64,000 bases of DNA from contig OW285196.1 of the NCBI GenBank assembly GCA_935421135.1, positions 5,003,001 through 5,067,000 of the forward strand. Reading direction: 5' to 3'. Below the pieces are notes generated by a model that was not told the DNA's origin, ran no database searches, and saw only the letters and a program-made list of their open reading frames with translations. Below, piece by piece: positions 10,929 to 22,186 of the stretch. This DNA is from Bugulina stolonifera. Lineage: Eukaryota > Bryozoa > Gymnolaemata > Cheilostomatida > Bugulidae. A program made the translations under genes and the position numbers. Within the stretch, counting starts at the first letter, position 1. The number at the start of each line of letters is the position of its first letter.

Positions 10929-11388
10929 TGGTGGCGGCGGCGGCGGCGGTGGCGGTGGTGGTGGTGGCGGCGGTGGTGGTGGTGGCGGTGGTGGCGGCGG
11001 CGGCGGTGGCGGCGACGGTGGTGAGGGCGGTGGTGGTGGCGGCGGCGGCGGCGGTGGTGAGGGCGGCGGTGGCGGCGGCGGCGACGGCGGTGGCGCGGAC
11101 GGGACGAGGGCGGTGGCGGGGAGGAGGGAGGAGTGGGAGGTGGGGAGGGGGAGGGGAGGAGGGTGGGAAGGAGGAAGGGAAGGGGTCGTGGCCGGGTTCG
11201 GGGTCAAGTGTGCAAATGTTTTTTCGACCAATCAGAAGGGGGGATTTTGGGGTGACCTTGGCAAGGTCGTGTGCAAAATTTTTGTGCTCTTCTGTGATTG
11301 GTTGAAATCGGAAATACCGGCTTGTGATTGGTTGAAAACAGGGGTCAATGAGTGCGTGTCTGTCTAGAAGTGCACTGACTATACTACT
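9716..11388 (-). repeat. Right terminal inverted repeat of element 1
   Basis: Reverse complement of 1832-3041 but longer, because the inner 85-110 bp unit (TTCTATTGCTACTATTGTGA then TTTAATGTATTA) is present about seven times (9716-10440). A CTTCTTATCGCTGA-type segment is also duplicated at 10560-10620. The GC-rich triplet tract lies at about 10850-11170. Confidence 0.9.
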
Positions 11389-11394
11389 ACCGAC
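11389..11394. repeat. Target-site duplication ACCGAC, right copy (element 1)
   Basis: Directly follows the TATACTACT terminus and is identical to 1826-1831. Confidence 0.95.
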
Positions 11395-11545
11395 CAATAA
11401 CCTAATATTAGACAGTGTATTGTTCCATCTCCACTCATTTCATATCCATCATTACACTCGTATGTTACACTGTCATTATACTCATGTCCACCAATTCTAG
11501 ATATTCTGGAGTTTGACACAGAGGGGGGTGGTCCACAGTTCACCT
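11389..11545 (-). pseudogene. 5' part of the sushi exon split by element 1
   Basis: Begins after a TTTCAG acceptor with EVNCGPPPSVSNS, continues SVTYECNDGYEMSG and LILGYWSV, then runs into the transposon end. The intact paralogue at 48061-47888 shows the missing residues of the module. Confidence 0.9.
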
Positions 11546-12142
11546 CTGAAACCAGAAGAAGGAAAGAGTAGTTGTCCTCTCTTGACATTTATTTTCTATC
11601 CGCTCACTATAATGGCTCTAATGCTATGTTTAAATTAGTTTACCACTGTAATATCACTGAACTCCAACTCAGTATTGACAGCAGATCTCAAAGCTAAACA
11701 ATCAAATGTTACTCTGTCCTTGTAAGGTGACCAATTTATCACCGGATACAGATAGAGATATTGCATGACTTTATTTGTTAGTACCTTCAGGTACAGTGTA
11801 TGTATGTATCATTACACGAAATTAGCCATTATTAAAATGGTTTGATTCGCAGAGAAAAATAATGACTTGTGTGTAACTATTAAAGTATATGCATGTTTTT
11901 CAGCTGGATGAACAATAACATTAATAAGTCTTTATTACCTTTGTTGGTGCGGCACAAACATTGACAGTATAAATGTACTACATGTAGGCTGATCCGCAAA
12001 TTTGATTTAAAACAGTAGACAGTTCTGATAAGTAAAAAATTCTATGTGAAAGTTGAAATTCTTTTTCCATTTGAAGGGTTTTGTGAAATTGTGAAATCAA
12101 ACAACTTTGGACAAATGTTTGGATATTTACAGACAATATAAC
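11546..12142. other. Gene A intron
   Basis: AT-rich, with nothing recognisable. The matching gene B intron (48062-52019) is about 3.3 kb longer. Confidence 0.5.
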
Positions 12143-12345
12143 TTACTAGCAGGTGTCTATTTACTTACTAGGACATATGGGGGCAGGTGTCCATTTACTC
12201 ACTAGGACACATGGGGGCAGGTGTCCATTTACTTACTAGGACAACTGAGGGCACGTGTCCATTTACTTACAACTTTGGACGAATATGTCCAGGCAATAGA
12301 CTTCTCATGCCAAGTGAGGCAGGTGTCTATTTACTTACTATGGCA
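12143..12345. repeat. Second exon-end/donor minisatellite (gene A)
   Basis: Four to five diverged units of about 34 bp. On the minus strand each resembles GACACCTGCCCCCACTTG.CCATA followed by GTAAGTA, that is the last codons (WTPAPTCH) and donor of the adjoining sushi exon. A shorter set lies at 51905-52040 in gene B. Confidence 0.75.
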
Positions 12346-12518
12346 AGTGGGGGCAGGTGTCCATTTCCCATTTTCTGCACATCTAATAGTGGCAGTACCC
12401 ACTAAGATGAACCCAGCATTATCACAGTTGTAGGTGATTTCTGAATCAAACGTTGTACTGTAGAAATAGTGAGAGATGTTGCCATTTGTTAGGGCTGGTG
12501 GATGGCCACAGTCTTTTC
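12339..12518 (-). CDS. Sushi (CCP) exon of gene A
   Basis: 180 nt, phase 1-1. Shows DCGHPPALTNGNISH, EITYNCDNAGF, ATIRCAENGKW and TPAPTC. Paralogue at 52199-52020. Confidence 0.85.
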
Positions 12519-12938
12519 CTACAAGTCGAAGTTTGTGTACCAATTAACTGTGCAGGGGAGAAAACTGCATATTATATGAACAATATCCCATACTCCATTT
12601 ACTCCATACTCCATGTATTCCATACTTCAATACTCCATGCATTATGAGCAAATGTTTTGGTTTAGTAAATTGATGGAAATGCAGCATGGAGCTTAACTCT
12701 TAACTGTTCATATCTGAGTTATTCTGTTGCAAAAGTCAGCAGGTGTTTACCAAAGTTATACGATACATGTATTCAATGAGAATCACTAGTTAGAGATGGG
12801 TCACTTGATAATTAGCCATGCTACATTCATTAGAAATAAAGAAGATAGTAGAATTGAGTGATACATGTTTACAGTGCGAAAGTCATTTTCAGAGTGTGAA
12901 TACTAAATGGATTATTGTTGTAGGAGAAGCATTCTCAC

Positions 12939-14632
12939 TGCTGCATATAGGAGATTGTGACCAAGTCCTGTTTGCCTGACATTCTATGACGTTAGAGTAT
13001 TTAGTGACCTCATATCCAGGTACGCAGCTGTATGTAGCCCTATCCTGATATCTTGTACCAGTAAAAGATATAGGTCCTGTTGTTGTGTTCTTTACCAGTG
13101 GTGGTTGCCCACAAACAATTCCTGTTAATACAAGAATATATTTACATATATGTTACATACCCAGTAGTGTAGTGTTGTTTCACACTTCAGTATCTAAAGA
13201 CTGTTATTTACACCTTTATTTCCCAACTAACTTCTTTGAACCCATAATGCTAGCAGACCAATTTTTAAACAAGTTTCAATTCACAAACCTATCAGACTAC
13301 GCAATTATTATTATTAGTATTGGAGAGGAGACTAGACAAGTTGTATGCACGGTAGTCAAAGTTTACAACATTTTGGTTGGAGGCAGAAAAATCTGTAATT
13401 AAGAGGAAAGTGTAGGTGTTAGAAGAGAAAGTTTTGATGAATGTTTATGACATCAATGTACTAATACTTACTGGTGCATGTAGGAGGAGACCATGCGCCG
13501 CCTGCCAGACATTCCGCTGTACTAGAACTGTTAGTGATTTCATATCCTGTTACACAGGAATAATTAGCTGTATCTTGAAATAGTGTCCCTGTAGCATCAA
13601 CCATCTCTCCATGTGAGATATTAGGTGGATTCCCACAGCTTTCCCCTGCAATGAAGATTGATACTTTTATTGCAAATACAAAATCCAGCCTGAGGTCTAT
13701 TTACACACAGATGTTCTGCTATTGACCACTTAGCAGCATCTGAGTTGTTCCACTGCAGAAGTCAAACAGTTTCTTCCAAAGTTATATAATACAAGTTTTC
13801 AATGAGATGAACCACAAGTTAGCCATGGGTCACTTGACTGATAACCATGCTACATGTATTGGAAATACATTAGATGAGATAGTAGTAATGCAGCAAACTA
13901 ATCAGTTTAAGATTGTAGATTGAGCAAAAGAGAAATTCAGGTAATACAGTACCAATCAAAACCAGTATTATATTATTTGTATGAGAAGCGTTCTCACTGC
14001 TGCATATAGGAGGTGGTGACCAAGTCTTGTTTGCCTGACATTCTATGACGTTAGAGTATCTAGTGACCTCATATCCAGGTACGCAGCTGTATGTAGCCCT
14101 ATCCTGATATCTTGTACCAGTAAAAGATATAGGTCCAGTTGGTGTGTTCATTACCAGTGGTGGTTGCCCACAAACAATCCCTGTTAATACAAGAATACCA
14201 AATACCTTCCTTGAACACATAAATGACACACTTATGCTAGCAGACCAACTTTTAAACAAGTTTATATTCACAAACCTATCAGACTACGCAATTATTATTA
14301 TTAGTATTGGAGAGGAGACTAGACAAGTTGTATGCACGGTAGTCAAAGTTTACAACATTTTGGTTGGAGGCAGAAAAATCTGTAATTAAGAGGAAAGTGT
14401 AGGTGTTGGAAGAAAAAGTTTCGACTAATGTTTATGACACCAGTGTACTAATACCTACTGCTACATATAGGAGTAGACCATGCGCCATCTGCCAGACAAT
14501 CCGCTGTACTAGAACTGCTAGAGATTTCATATCCTGTTACACAGGAATAATTAGCTGTATCTTGAAATAGTGTCCCTGTAGCATCAACCATCTCTCCATG
14601 TGAGATATTCGGTGGATTCCCACAGCTTTTCC
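12939..14632 (-). CDS. Four sushi exons from a tandemly duplicated exon pair (gene A)
   Basis: Exons 14632-14459 (type a, CGNPPNISHGEMVDATG), 14180-13998 (type b, CGQPPLVMNTPTGPISF), 13645-13472 (type a) and 13121-12939 (type b). Types a and b alternate, and the flanking introns are also duplicated, so an a-b pair of about 1.1 kb was duplicated in tandem. Gene B has only one pair (53363-53187 and 52705-52523). Each exon is a multiple of three, so the duplication added two sushi modules without a frame change. Confidence 0.85.
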
Positions 14633-17277
14633 CTGCAATGAAGATTGATGCTACCATTACACACTCTTAGCCTTAGAGCAACAAGATCAAGGTCTAGTAC
14701 AATTATATAGACTTGATCTTCAGTCGTCTATGTTGAGTATTTAGGCTGGATTATACATGTCTTTTACCTTATTATGTGGTATTATGTGGTGTATGTTGGC
14801 CTAAACCACTGCGAACCTCTATAATTATATCCTACTAATGTGACTGAGAATAATTGCATGGATGTACTGTAAGAGTCCAATCTATTTTTGTGCCATGTGA
14901 AAGTCTATTTTATGCATGTAGGTCATGTAGGTCTATTAATTGTAATGAATCTGTTGTAAATGTTTCTCTTGCATCGCAATCCTTTGCCTGACCTAACTAA
15001 GCTGACCACTTCGATGTAACCCCTCGGGTGTTTTGTGGTGTTTTGATTGCACCACTCAATGATATTTTGGGCCTGAGGATTTTTAGAATAAGTGGCCCAT
15101 TGGTTCCTCAAACTCTGGGCGGAGCTTTTTTGATATAAAAGGTGCCAAATCTTCTGTAGCAAATCAGTTGGATCTTCGTATTACAGAAAATTACAGAAAT
15201 ACGAAGGAAAATACTAAGCATGGGAAATCACAGATTGTCAGTTAGGAGGGTAATTGAGGGTCTTGCTCTTCTAAGTAGGTAGACCTTCGGGCATTTGTGA
15301 GTTGTCTGCAACACCACAATCTTACTGCACCGAACTTGCCTAGAAGTTAAGATGCTTGCCTCTAGTCCAGACAGCCTGGGTTCGATTCCCCGGCGGTGAC
15401 TAGCTGTTCAGGCTTAGGCTGACCACTCAGTCCCCGCGGATCAGGACATGAAATAATGGAGGTTCCCTGTGTGTATTTCATCTGCATGCAGGATAAAGAT
15501 CCACCTCTGCCCTCTTTGATACAAGAGCAGCTATATCATGGTGGAGCAGGTGAAAAACGGCAGCACCAGCACTGTCTGTACCGGCCTTGTAGCAGTGCTT
15601 CACGCTGGGTTCATAACCGGCAGTTACTGAAGAGTGGTGGTGAGAACTTGGTAAACTCATACACCACTATAGAATAAAAAAACACACTTAGCCGTGGTAT
15701 AAAATACCACAGACATACTCAGAATTGAGGGTCTACCATTTACTTTACTTACTGCACTGAACTTATACAGTCTGTTACTGTTTACTGCTAACAATGGGGT
15801 ATCAGGCGATCTTCCCTGGGCTTAGGTCTTTTTACGTGCAGTCCCATGATTAGTACTAGGACCTAGCAGTTCAAACTCTTTCCACAGCTGTAGGTTCACC
15901 TCCTGCTAGCTATTATAAGAGTCGTCTCCACACCATTGGGTCTTTCGATGACTCTGAGGAGTACGACGGTACTTTCAGACCCAGGGACCCGCTTCTAGTC
16001 AACTCAATAACTCATTTGTGTTCACAGAGCGCGGATTGAACCTGCTGCCCTTTTCTCTAGCCCTAGCTCTCTCTCTTGCTTGGTCAGCTGCTTCTGTTTG
16101 GTTGGTCGGTTTCTCGTTGCTCTGGCCTGTATCTTGTGCGGCTGTGCCTCAGCTACCTAGCCAGACACAGCATAAAACTGGTCTGAATGTGTGTATTTCA
16201 CTAGCGGCTTCTTGATGCTGACTAACCTGTTAGTCATACCTACAGAGACTAGGTTAATTTAGAATAGATAGAGTTCTTTTTTCTGTGACTTTTCAGTCTA
16301 CTTTTAACCGGCAGCAGAGCAGCATATAATTGGCACGTGCTTCTGTTCTAAAGCCATTGGCAAAGCTAGTCACATTGGCTGATAAAGCCATGCACCAATG
16401 TTGATTTTTGAAAACTGCAAACTTCGACAGTCGATTTTCAGAAATGTATAAAAGCCCTTTAAGACTTAGAGTAATTAAACAAGTTAGGAATGCATAAAAG
16501 CAGCTTGGACATTACTGATGTTGGTGCTGCTACTTGGAACTAAAGGATCGATCACTACAGATGTCAAATGGTTCTCGTATCTTGTGCGCATCCAAAGAAT
16601 GCTAATCCATCCCTCGCCCGCACTTTCTCCCAATAAACAGTCTTGTTGCAAGTCGCCGGATTTAGCTAAGCCGGTCAAACCCTGCTGATATCGTCACACA
16701 CTACAATTCATGCAGATTTTTCACTCATACTATACCAAACACTGAACACTAAAGTGAACTTCCAGTATATCACATTAAGAGAACACTTCATGGAGTCAAA
16801 CAGCGATCCGAGAAGATGATCATGATGGAACAATACACATTGTACATGTGTCTCATACAAGCACATAAAAAGAGGTCGGCCTATACAGTCATGGCCAAAA
16901 GTCTCAGAACCCACTTCCCCTCCCCCCTCCCATTGCAATCCTAGCTATCAATAATATAAACTGAATGTGTTTTCAACAGATTTTGCACATTACCTAACTC
17001 ATTTGAACCATGGACACTATACATCTTTGTAAAGCTTAAAACCTGCTCTTTCTGGTGCAATCAAAATATTTTGCATCGAAGACATATTTACTTGGCTCTA
17101 GAGTTTGGAAACTGACACAAAATCGAGAATCAAATTTTGTGTTTGCTGAATCTGTTTTCATCCTTACCAGGACCTACAATACACATGTAGCCTACAATGA
17201 CACCAAGCAATTTGATTAAGCATTGTAGTGTTAATTTCCTTGCTTGGACCTACTATTACTGAGAATCTACAGCCTAC
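14633..17277. other. Large intron of gene A
   Basis: Contains a tRNA-derived SINE (about 15330-15690) and otherwise unrecognised AT-rich DNA. The gene B counterpart (53364-55466) contains a MITE that is absent here; the empty site is near 16468. Confidence 0.5.
15330..15690 (+). mobile_element. tRNA-derived SINE
   Basis: An A-box-like GCCTAGAAGTTAAGATG and a B box GGGTTCGATTCCCC are spaced as in a tRNA-type RNA polymerase III promoter. They are followed by an unrelated body to about 15690. Edges are approximate. Confidence 0.55.
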
Positions 17278-17493
17278 AGGTTAGTACCCTTTGCTGGTAG
17301 TAGGTACTGTGATCAGAACTGCTAGCACAAATTGCAAATAGCCACTCACTAGTGCAAATACCATCAGCTAGCCTGTTAGCTGATGTACAGCTTACAGTGC
17401 TCAAGTCCTCTATTATACCATATCCAACTAGCCAGTTGTAATAATTGTGCCTGTCTGGATTTTCTATTGCCGGTACTCGAGAACAGTTGAACT
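17278..17493 (-). CDS. Sushi-like exon of gene A (intact copy)
   Basis: 216 nt, phase 1-1, between a TTGCAG acceptor and a GTAGGC donor. Contains FNCSRVPAIENP, STVSCTSANRLADGICTSEW and a final VLTC, four or more cysteines spaced like a divergent CCP. The gene B copy (55665-55467) is exactly 17 nt shorter and frame-shifted. Confidence 0.65.
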
Positions 17494-17575
17494 CTGCAAT
17501 CAAAGGAATTGATAGCGCAATACAATTTCATGTTTCACCAGATAGTACACAGACACAAATACAAGTTGATGTAAA

Positions 17576-17579
17576 GTAT
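17576..17579. repeat. Target-site duplication GTAT of the LTR retrotransposon (left)
   Basis: GTAT precedes the TGTAGTGG start of the left LTR; 32548-32551 after the right LTR is also GTAT. Confidence 0.8.
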
Positions 17580-18256
17580 TGTAGTGGTTTCTGGTATTTC
17601 GTGCGGTCGTCCTTGGACGACTACCGACCCAAAACTGAAGTGCCTATGAGTGGAGCTAGGCCTTCTCATTACATGAAAGATCGAGCGGTCTCAGTAGTCC
17701 TTAGTACTACCGGAGACGACCCATCTGGTCTCAAGTCTGACCTTCAGACTACACTTTGAAAGAGAGTGATCCGACCTAGTAGGCGGTTCGCTAAGCGAAT
17801 GACCTGACAAAAGGAAGTGAAAATCTCTGTATCAAGTATAGATGTGTCTTTATTGAAAGCCAAGTGAAGACTGAGACAACAAACAATGAAACAGTGTCCT
17901 TTGTATAGTATAAGGACTTCCGCCCAACGTAGTGTCGGGAAAAGACGGCATAGGGTCGTCCGGAAGTTGCACAACAACATGGCCGCCGGAAGCCCGACGG
18001 CCGACCCAAAATACGTCAGGTTATACAAAAGTTGCTTATAATCATCCAATTCATGTACAAAACGAATATCAAGTGATTCTGAGAGGTCGGGCCTCTTTAC
18101 ATGGGTATAAAAGACACTAAAAGACTTAGTAATTATCAGACAAGTATATACAATGACATAGTAGTTAAGCAATGTAGAATGCAAGCAGGTATATACATGT
18201 GAGCACACATAATAATGAGTGTCAGGTGATAAGAGACGACTGTGCGTACCATCACA
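17580..18256 (-). repeat. 3' LTR of the minus-strand retrotransposon
   Basis: 677 bp, TGTGATGG to CCACTACA when read on the minus strand. It contains a TATA-like TTATACTATACAAAG and an AATAAAG signal, giving promoter and polyadenylation functions. Confidence 0.85.
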
Positions 18257-18273
18257 CAGCCCCCTCACACTAG
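18257..18273 (-). promoter_or_regulatory. Polypurine tract
   Basis: The minus strand reads GTGTGAGGGGGCTG directly before the 3' LTR, as expected for the plus-strand primer of reverse transcription. It overlaps the stop of the second ORF. Confidence 0.5.
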
Positions 18274-19691
18274 GTCATAGGTGTCTCTAGTGTTAAGTTC
18301 ATAAGGGTACGATATAGTGCAGACTCTCTTGAAACTATGTCCAATTCCGCTTGTAACAGTCGGAGTTGCTGGGGGTGTTCCAGGTACTGGTTGGCTAGAG
18401 TACCAAGAGCTATTTCTCGAGTGTAGAGGGGCTCTAAGTGCTGGCGTAAAGTGTCACCCACTTGTTGCCGGCTGGTTACATAATGGATTCGTGGCTTAAG
18501 GTCAGCAAGCTGCTGTGAAAGCATGAGTGACGAATCTGGAGATGCAGGACATGTGGCGTCAGGCTTAGTTAGTGTAGGAGACGCGTGTAGTAGGGACTGG
18601 TCGAGAGGAACAGCAGGAGAGTCCAGAGAGGCTCGGGGTTGACTTTGGACGGGGACTTGAGGAGAGCAATAAGGTGAGACTTCTAGTGTCGGCCTAGACT
18701 GCAGAGGCTCAATCAACAGGACTGGAGAAGCTGCACATGAGACCTTGGGTGGAGAGCCTTTGTGTATGGTTCCAGAGTGGGCAGTAGGCATGCTCTTCCT
18801 GGGGGCAGGTCGTGTTTTCCAGGAGGGTAAATGTCCGCGTCGGCCAAGGGGAGCTGTATGTACTTCGGATGTACTGGGGGTTGATCGCCAAAGAGAGGGT
18901 CCAGCAGGAGTGGTGGTTGACGACGAGGAAGAGGAGGAGGCAGGATCAGAGGGTGCAGAGTCTGGTGTCAGCTCAGGAGACGGGGAGGGGCTACGTCGCC
19001 TTTTCGGAGGTCGCTTTCTTGTAGAGCTGGTACTAGGTAAGTAGACAGGTCGATTGGTTGCAGATTGTCCGTCCATGGTTGGACGACAAGGTAAGAATGG
19101 TGGGGGATCCTTTACGCCCCACCATTCCATGAGAGCTGGATAGCTGGACTCATCCGTGAGGAACAGACGTTTCCCACAGATACTGGATTTCCGGTTGAAG
19201 TGATGGCCTAGTGCATCACGGCTGACTGAGCTGCGTCCGCACCGGCAAGAATAGCGTGCGAAATGTTGCCATATGTGTATGTTTAGCCTCTTGAGGGCTC
19301 CGGAGAAGCCACACTTGGCGCACTTGGAGGTGGGTTGACTCTTCCTTGCCAACTCGTCTCGAGCCTGCTGTGTAGAAGTGCTTATCCATGGCTTAGTGGC
19401 TCCGGAATGCTGGGACGACTCGAGAGGTAGCTTATCAGTGAGTCTATGTAGTTTTATACTAGCTTGCTTCAGTGTAGAGGTGACAGGAGGTGGAGTAGGA
19501 GGAGGTGTGCCGTCTGGCGTGAGTGTCCTCCGTAGGTGAGAGATATCTACAATACACAATTCATCTGATGTGTAGCCTCCGCCTTCTAACTCATGTTCTC
19601 TTCTGTGAAAATGTTCAGGGGAATCCTCCTCTGTCCCGACTGGTCTATGCGGAGTGGGGAGGGAGAGAGAATTCACGCCTGACATTTCCAC
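18270..19691 (-). CDS. Retrotransposon ORF2: zinc-module, Pro/Ser-rich protein
   Basis: 473 residues. The ATG at 19691 overlaps the end of the upstream frame by 19 nt in another frame. Residues about 124-172 hold Cys124, Cys127, His139, His143, Cys149, Cys151, His164 and Cys172 with HIWQHF. The spacing C-x2-C-x11-H-x3-H-x5-C-x-C-x12-H is nearly that of the element 1 protein. A long Pro/Ser/Arg-rich region with a basic RKRPPKRRR patch follows, then a helical C terminus with leucine-rich segments (LYTREIALGTLANQYL). It is not a recognisable pol, env or known accessory protein. Its position after Gag and its zinc ligands suggest nucleic-acid binding, which is an inference. Confidence 0.75.
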   Translation of the reverse strand: MEMSGVNSLSLPTPHRPVGTEEDSPEHFHRREHELEGGGYTSDELCIVDISHLRRTLTPDGTPPPTPPPVTSTLKQASIKLHRLTDKLPLESSQHSGATKPWISTSTQQARDELARKSQPTSKCAKCGFSGALKRLNIHIWQHFARYSCRCGRSSVSRDALGHHFNRKSSICGKRLFLTDESSYPALMEWWGVKDPPPFLPCRPTMDGQSATNRPVYLPSTSSTRKRPPKRRRSPSPSPELTPDSAPSDPASSSSSSSTTTPAGPSLWRSTPSTSEVHTAPLGRRGHLPSWKTRPAPRKSMPTAHSGTIHKGSPPKVSCAASPVLLIEPLQSRPTLEVSPYCSPQVPVQSQPRASLDSPAVPLDQSLLHASPTLTKPDATCPASPDSSLMLSQQLADLKPRIHYVTSRQQVGDTLRQHLEPLYTREIALGTLANQYLEHPQQLRLLQAELDIVSRESALYRTLMNLTLETPMT

Positions 19692-21853
19692 AACATAGGT
19701 TGTACCCCTAACTCTGATTTGGTCCTAACTTGCAACACTGATGTTTGCTTACCTTCAGCTGTGAAGACAGCCTGATTGGAGTGATCCTTGATGGGAGAAG
19801 TAGCCGTCTCGTCCATTTCAGGGACAGAAAGAATACGACTGCTGTTATTAGCTCCACCAGTGACACGAACAAGAGTGCAGAGGTTGCCACATGTAAGGAT
19901 ACATGTGCTACTGTGGAGTGCTGGACGAGAAAGGACTACTCGTCTGTGGGCTGTCGTATTTATACTAGCCGAGGGGTGAGCGTATTGCTCAATTGTAGGC
20001 AATGCCTCAGGCCTGTTTTCTTTGTTTGACTTGTTAAATAAGCGTGGGAACACGGCATTATTTGCCTTCAATTGCCCTTTATCCGCTTTGTGGGATTTCG
20101 AGAGTTCGGCAATCTGTATCTTCGGCTGAACTTGTTCGGCAATACTGAATTCCGTGAAAGAACATTTCGCTCTTTGGATATGAACTGCTGGCAGTATAGA
20201 CTGTTTCTCCGTCACTGGGAATATGTCTTGGAGGTCGGCTACGCGATACTTCGCGTCCTCTGGGTCAGGTCGGGCTATTGAAACTTGAACGTTCTTCGAG
20301 AGGTTCAGAGGTAGCTCTTCTGTTTGATCCAGTACGAGTCGCCCCGTGTCGATCCTCAGGCCGTGGACTTTGACTGTAGTGTCTGGCAGTTCTACACACG
20401 ATAAGTCGTCCGTCGGGTTATACTGAATTTCAGTGGGAATCAGTTGCTGACTAGTGTCGGGTCTGGGTATAACCAGATCCTGGTGATCCTTCTAAGTTGA
20501 GGACGTGTCGGGGGTGCCTTGTGAGGTCTGGTCCGACTTAGTAGGACTTCTGAGTCGTCCTTTCAGCCTTGGGGGGTGATCTTTGATCACTTCTGTGGTG
20601 TCCGGCTCTGGGTGGAGTCGCTTCTTGCCTGGCTTTGGCCTAGTGGGTATAGGTTTGTCCACTATGACGGGTTCGGGTGAAGCCTTCGGCCTGATGTGAG
20701 GTTGGCTAGCTACACGTGGTGTTTCCTGATTGGAGCGACTACTCTTGTCTTTAGGCCTAGTGGGTATAGGTTCTTCCACTAAGACGGGTTCTGATGTATC
20801 CGTCGGCCTAGGTGGGTGTCTGTTAACTGTTTTAGGCCCACCTTGTTGTTTGTTTGTGCTCCTGTGTTTAGGCCTAGTGGATATGGATCCTTCCACTAAG
20901 ACGGGTTCTGATGGGTCCGTCGGCCTAGGTGGATGACCATTGGTTGGGCTTAGTCCACCTCCTCTTGGTTTGGCCTCAGTAGGAATGGGTTCGTCTACTG
21001 AGACGGGTTCTGATGTATCCGTCGGCCTAGGTGGACGACCATTTGTGTGGTCCAGTCCACCTTCTCCTGGTTTGGCCTCAGTAGGAATGGGTTCATCTAC
21101 TGGGACGAGTTCTGATGTATCCGTCAGCCTAAGTGGACGACCGTCTGTTGGGTCTAGTCCACCTTCTTCTGGTTTGATGTCTCTGTCGGCCTCAGTAGGA
21201 ATGGGTTCGTCTACTGAGACGGGTTCTGATGTGTCCGTCGGCTCGACTTCTGCTTCTCGACATCGCTGTAAGAGGGTGTGTAGGGCTTTTCATATGAGGT
21301 CAGCGAGAAGCTCCTCTTGATGAGGGTTTGCCCCATGGTCGTGATTCTGTAGGAAGATTGTTCCGGCCACAACCGCATCGTCCAGATCATAGGGCTATAT
21401 CCGTGTGTAGTACCAACGTAGACTGCGGTCGCGGACCGAGAGGCAAAACTTCTCAAGGGTCCATGCGTCCAAGGATGCAGGAGGTGCTCCGTCAAAGGCT
21501 ATCGCCATCAGTCTGCGGACGAGGGCGGCATGCTCTCTGAGTGACGTGTGAGTGGGCTGTTCCAGGGTGGACAGCTTCCAGCGGGCTTCTCTGGCAGACA
21601 TTCTATGCTCCCCCCTCAGTCGGGCAAATATCTCTTCGACTGAGCGGGGTCGTCCGCACTCTTGTGCGGGCATGTGTAGGGCGGCTCTGAGCCATATGAG
21701 GTGTGCTCTGTCATTCCAGTTGCAGCGCTCTTTCATAGCGGAGAAGTCTTCTATGAAGAGTTCCACGTCTTCTTGTCCATCGTAGATGAGCGTGTCGGGG
21801 TCCTGCTCCGTCTGGTACATTACCTGCTGAAGCAGGTTCCTTATTCGGTCCAT
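19673..21853 (-). pseudogene. Gag-like frame with three in-frame stops
   Basis: A single 727-codon frame runs from the ATG at 21853 to a TGA at 19675-19673 and is interrupted by TAG (21397-21395), TGA (21292-21290) and TAG (20494-20492). The first 152 codons look like a retrotransposon Gag core (LIWLRAALHMPA, REHAALVRRLMAIAFDGAP, LRWYYTRI). The middle is a Pro-rich repeat built on TSEPVxVxEPIPT. The last part (after 20494) is unique. Conserved character on both sides of each stop means either recent decay or stop read-through. The two TAG stops and one TGA are compatible with suppression but do not prove it. Confidence 0.65.
20640..21250. repeat. Coding tandem repeat in the Gag-like frame
   Basis: About six diverged units of 90-130 bp, each containing a GACGGGTTCTGATG-type word, encode TSEPV.V.EPIPT motifs separated by variable Lys/Pro/Gly-rich spacers. 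Confidence 0.75.
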
Positions 21854-22167
21854 GTCGGTAGGGTGTCGGGTAGTGAGCTAATTGCTTTGAATTGTTAGGC
21901 TGGGTCAGCCTAGTCAACGTACTGAGTACCGTCAATCTATTCTGGATCCGAGGTCGGTCTTTAGTTGAAGATCCGGTGTAGGTCGGGCTACATCCTGCGG
22001 AACCACGAGAATTAAGGGTGCGCTTTAGCTTTTGTCACCTTCTCGTCATGCGGGTTCCCGGGTCCGAGTCCTTAATCGCCGGTGAAGTATTGAAGAGTGA
22101 GGTCGGTCGGGTTTCCGAGGCCGAGGTCACCTTCCTTCGTTTCATACTGTAAGAGTACGACCTTAGT
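21854..22167. other. Retrotransposon leader between primer site and Gag
   Basis: About 315 bp with no clear open frame; it could hold the packaging signal. Confidence 0.45.
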
Positions 22168-22185
22168 ATCCCACCGCTGCCACCA
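22168..22185 (-). promoter_or_regulatory. Primer-binding site, tRNA-Leu type
   Basis: One base after the 5' LTR the minus strand reads TGGTGGCAGCGGTGGGAT. This is complementary over 18 bases to the 3' end, with CCA, of animal tRNA-Leu(AAG) as I remember it. It fixes the orientation of the element. Confidence 0.75.
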
Positions 22186-22186
22186 A

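Larger units (their letters stand above)
1832..11388. mobile_element. Element 1: 9.56-kb DNA transposon with long TIRs, I-kappa-B-like gene and 31-bp repeat array
   Basis: Bounded by AGTAGTATAGTCAGTGCA and its exact reverse complement and flanked by a 6-bp duplication. Internal order: left TIR (1832-3041), minus-strand ankyrin gene (3066-4521), TATA box, 31-bp repeat array (4663-5667), TATA box, plus-strand zinc-binding protein gene (5836-9556), right TIR (9716-11388). The layout matches element 2, which encodes a DNA polymerase. No polymerase, integrase or capsid gene is visible here, so it looks non-autonomous or one part of a multi-component system. The 6-bp duplication is what Polinton/Maverick integrases produce; the relationship is an inference. 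Confidence 0.9.
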
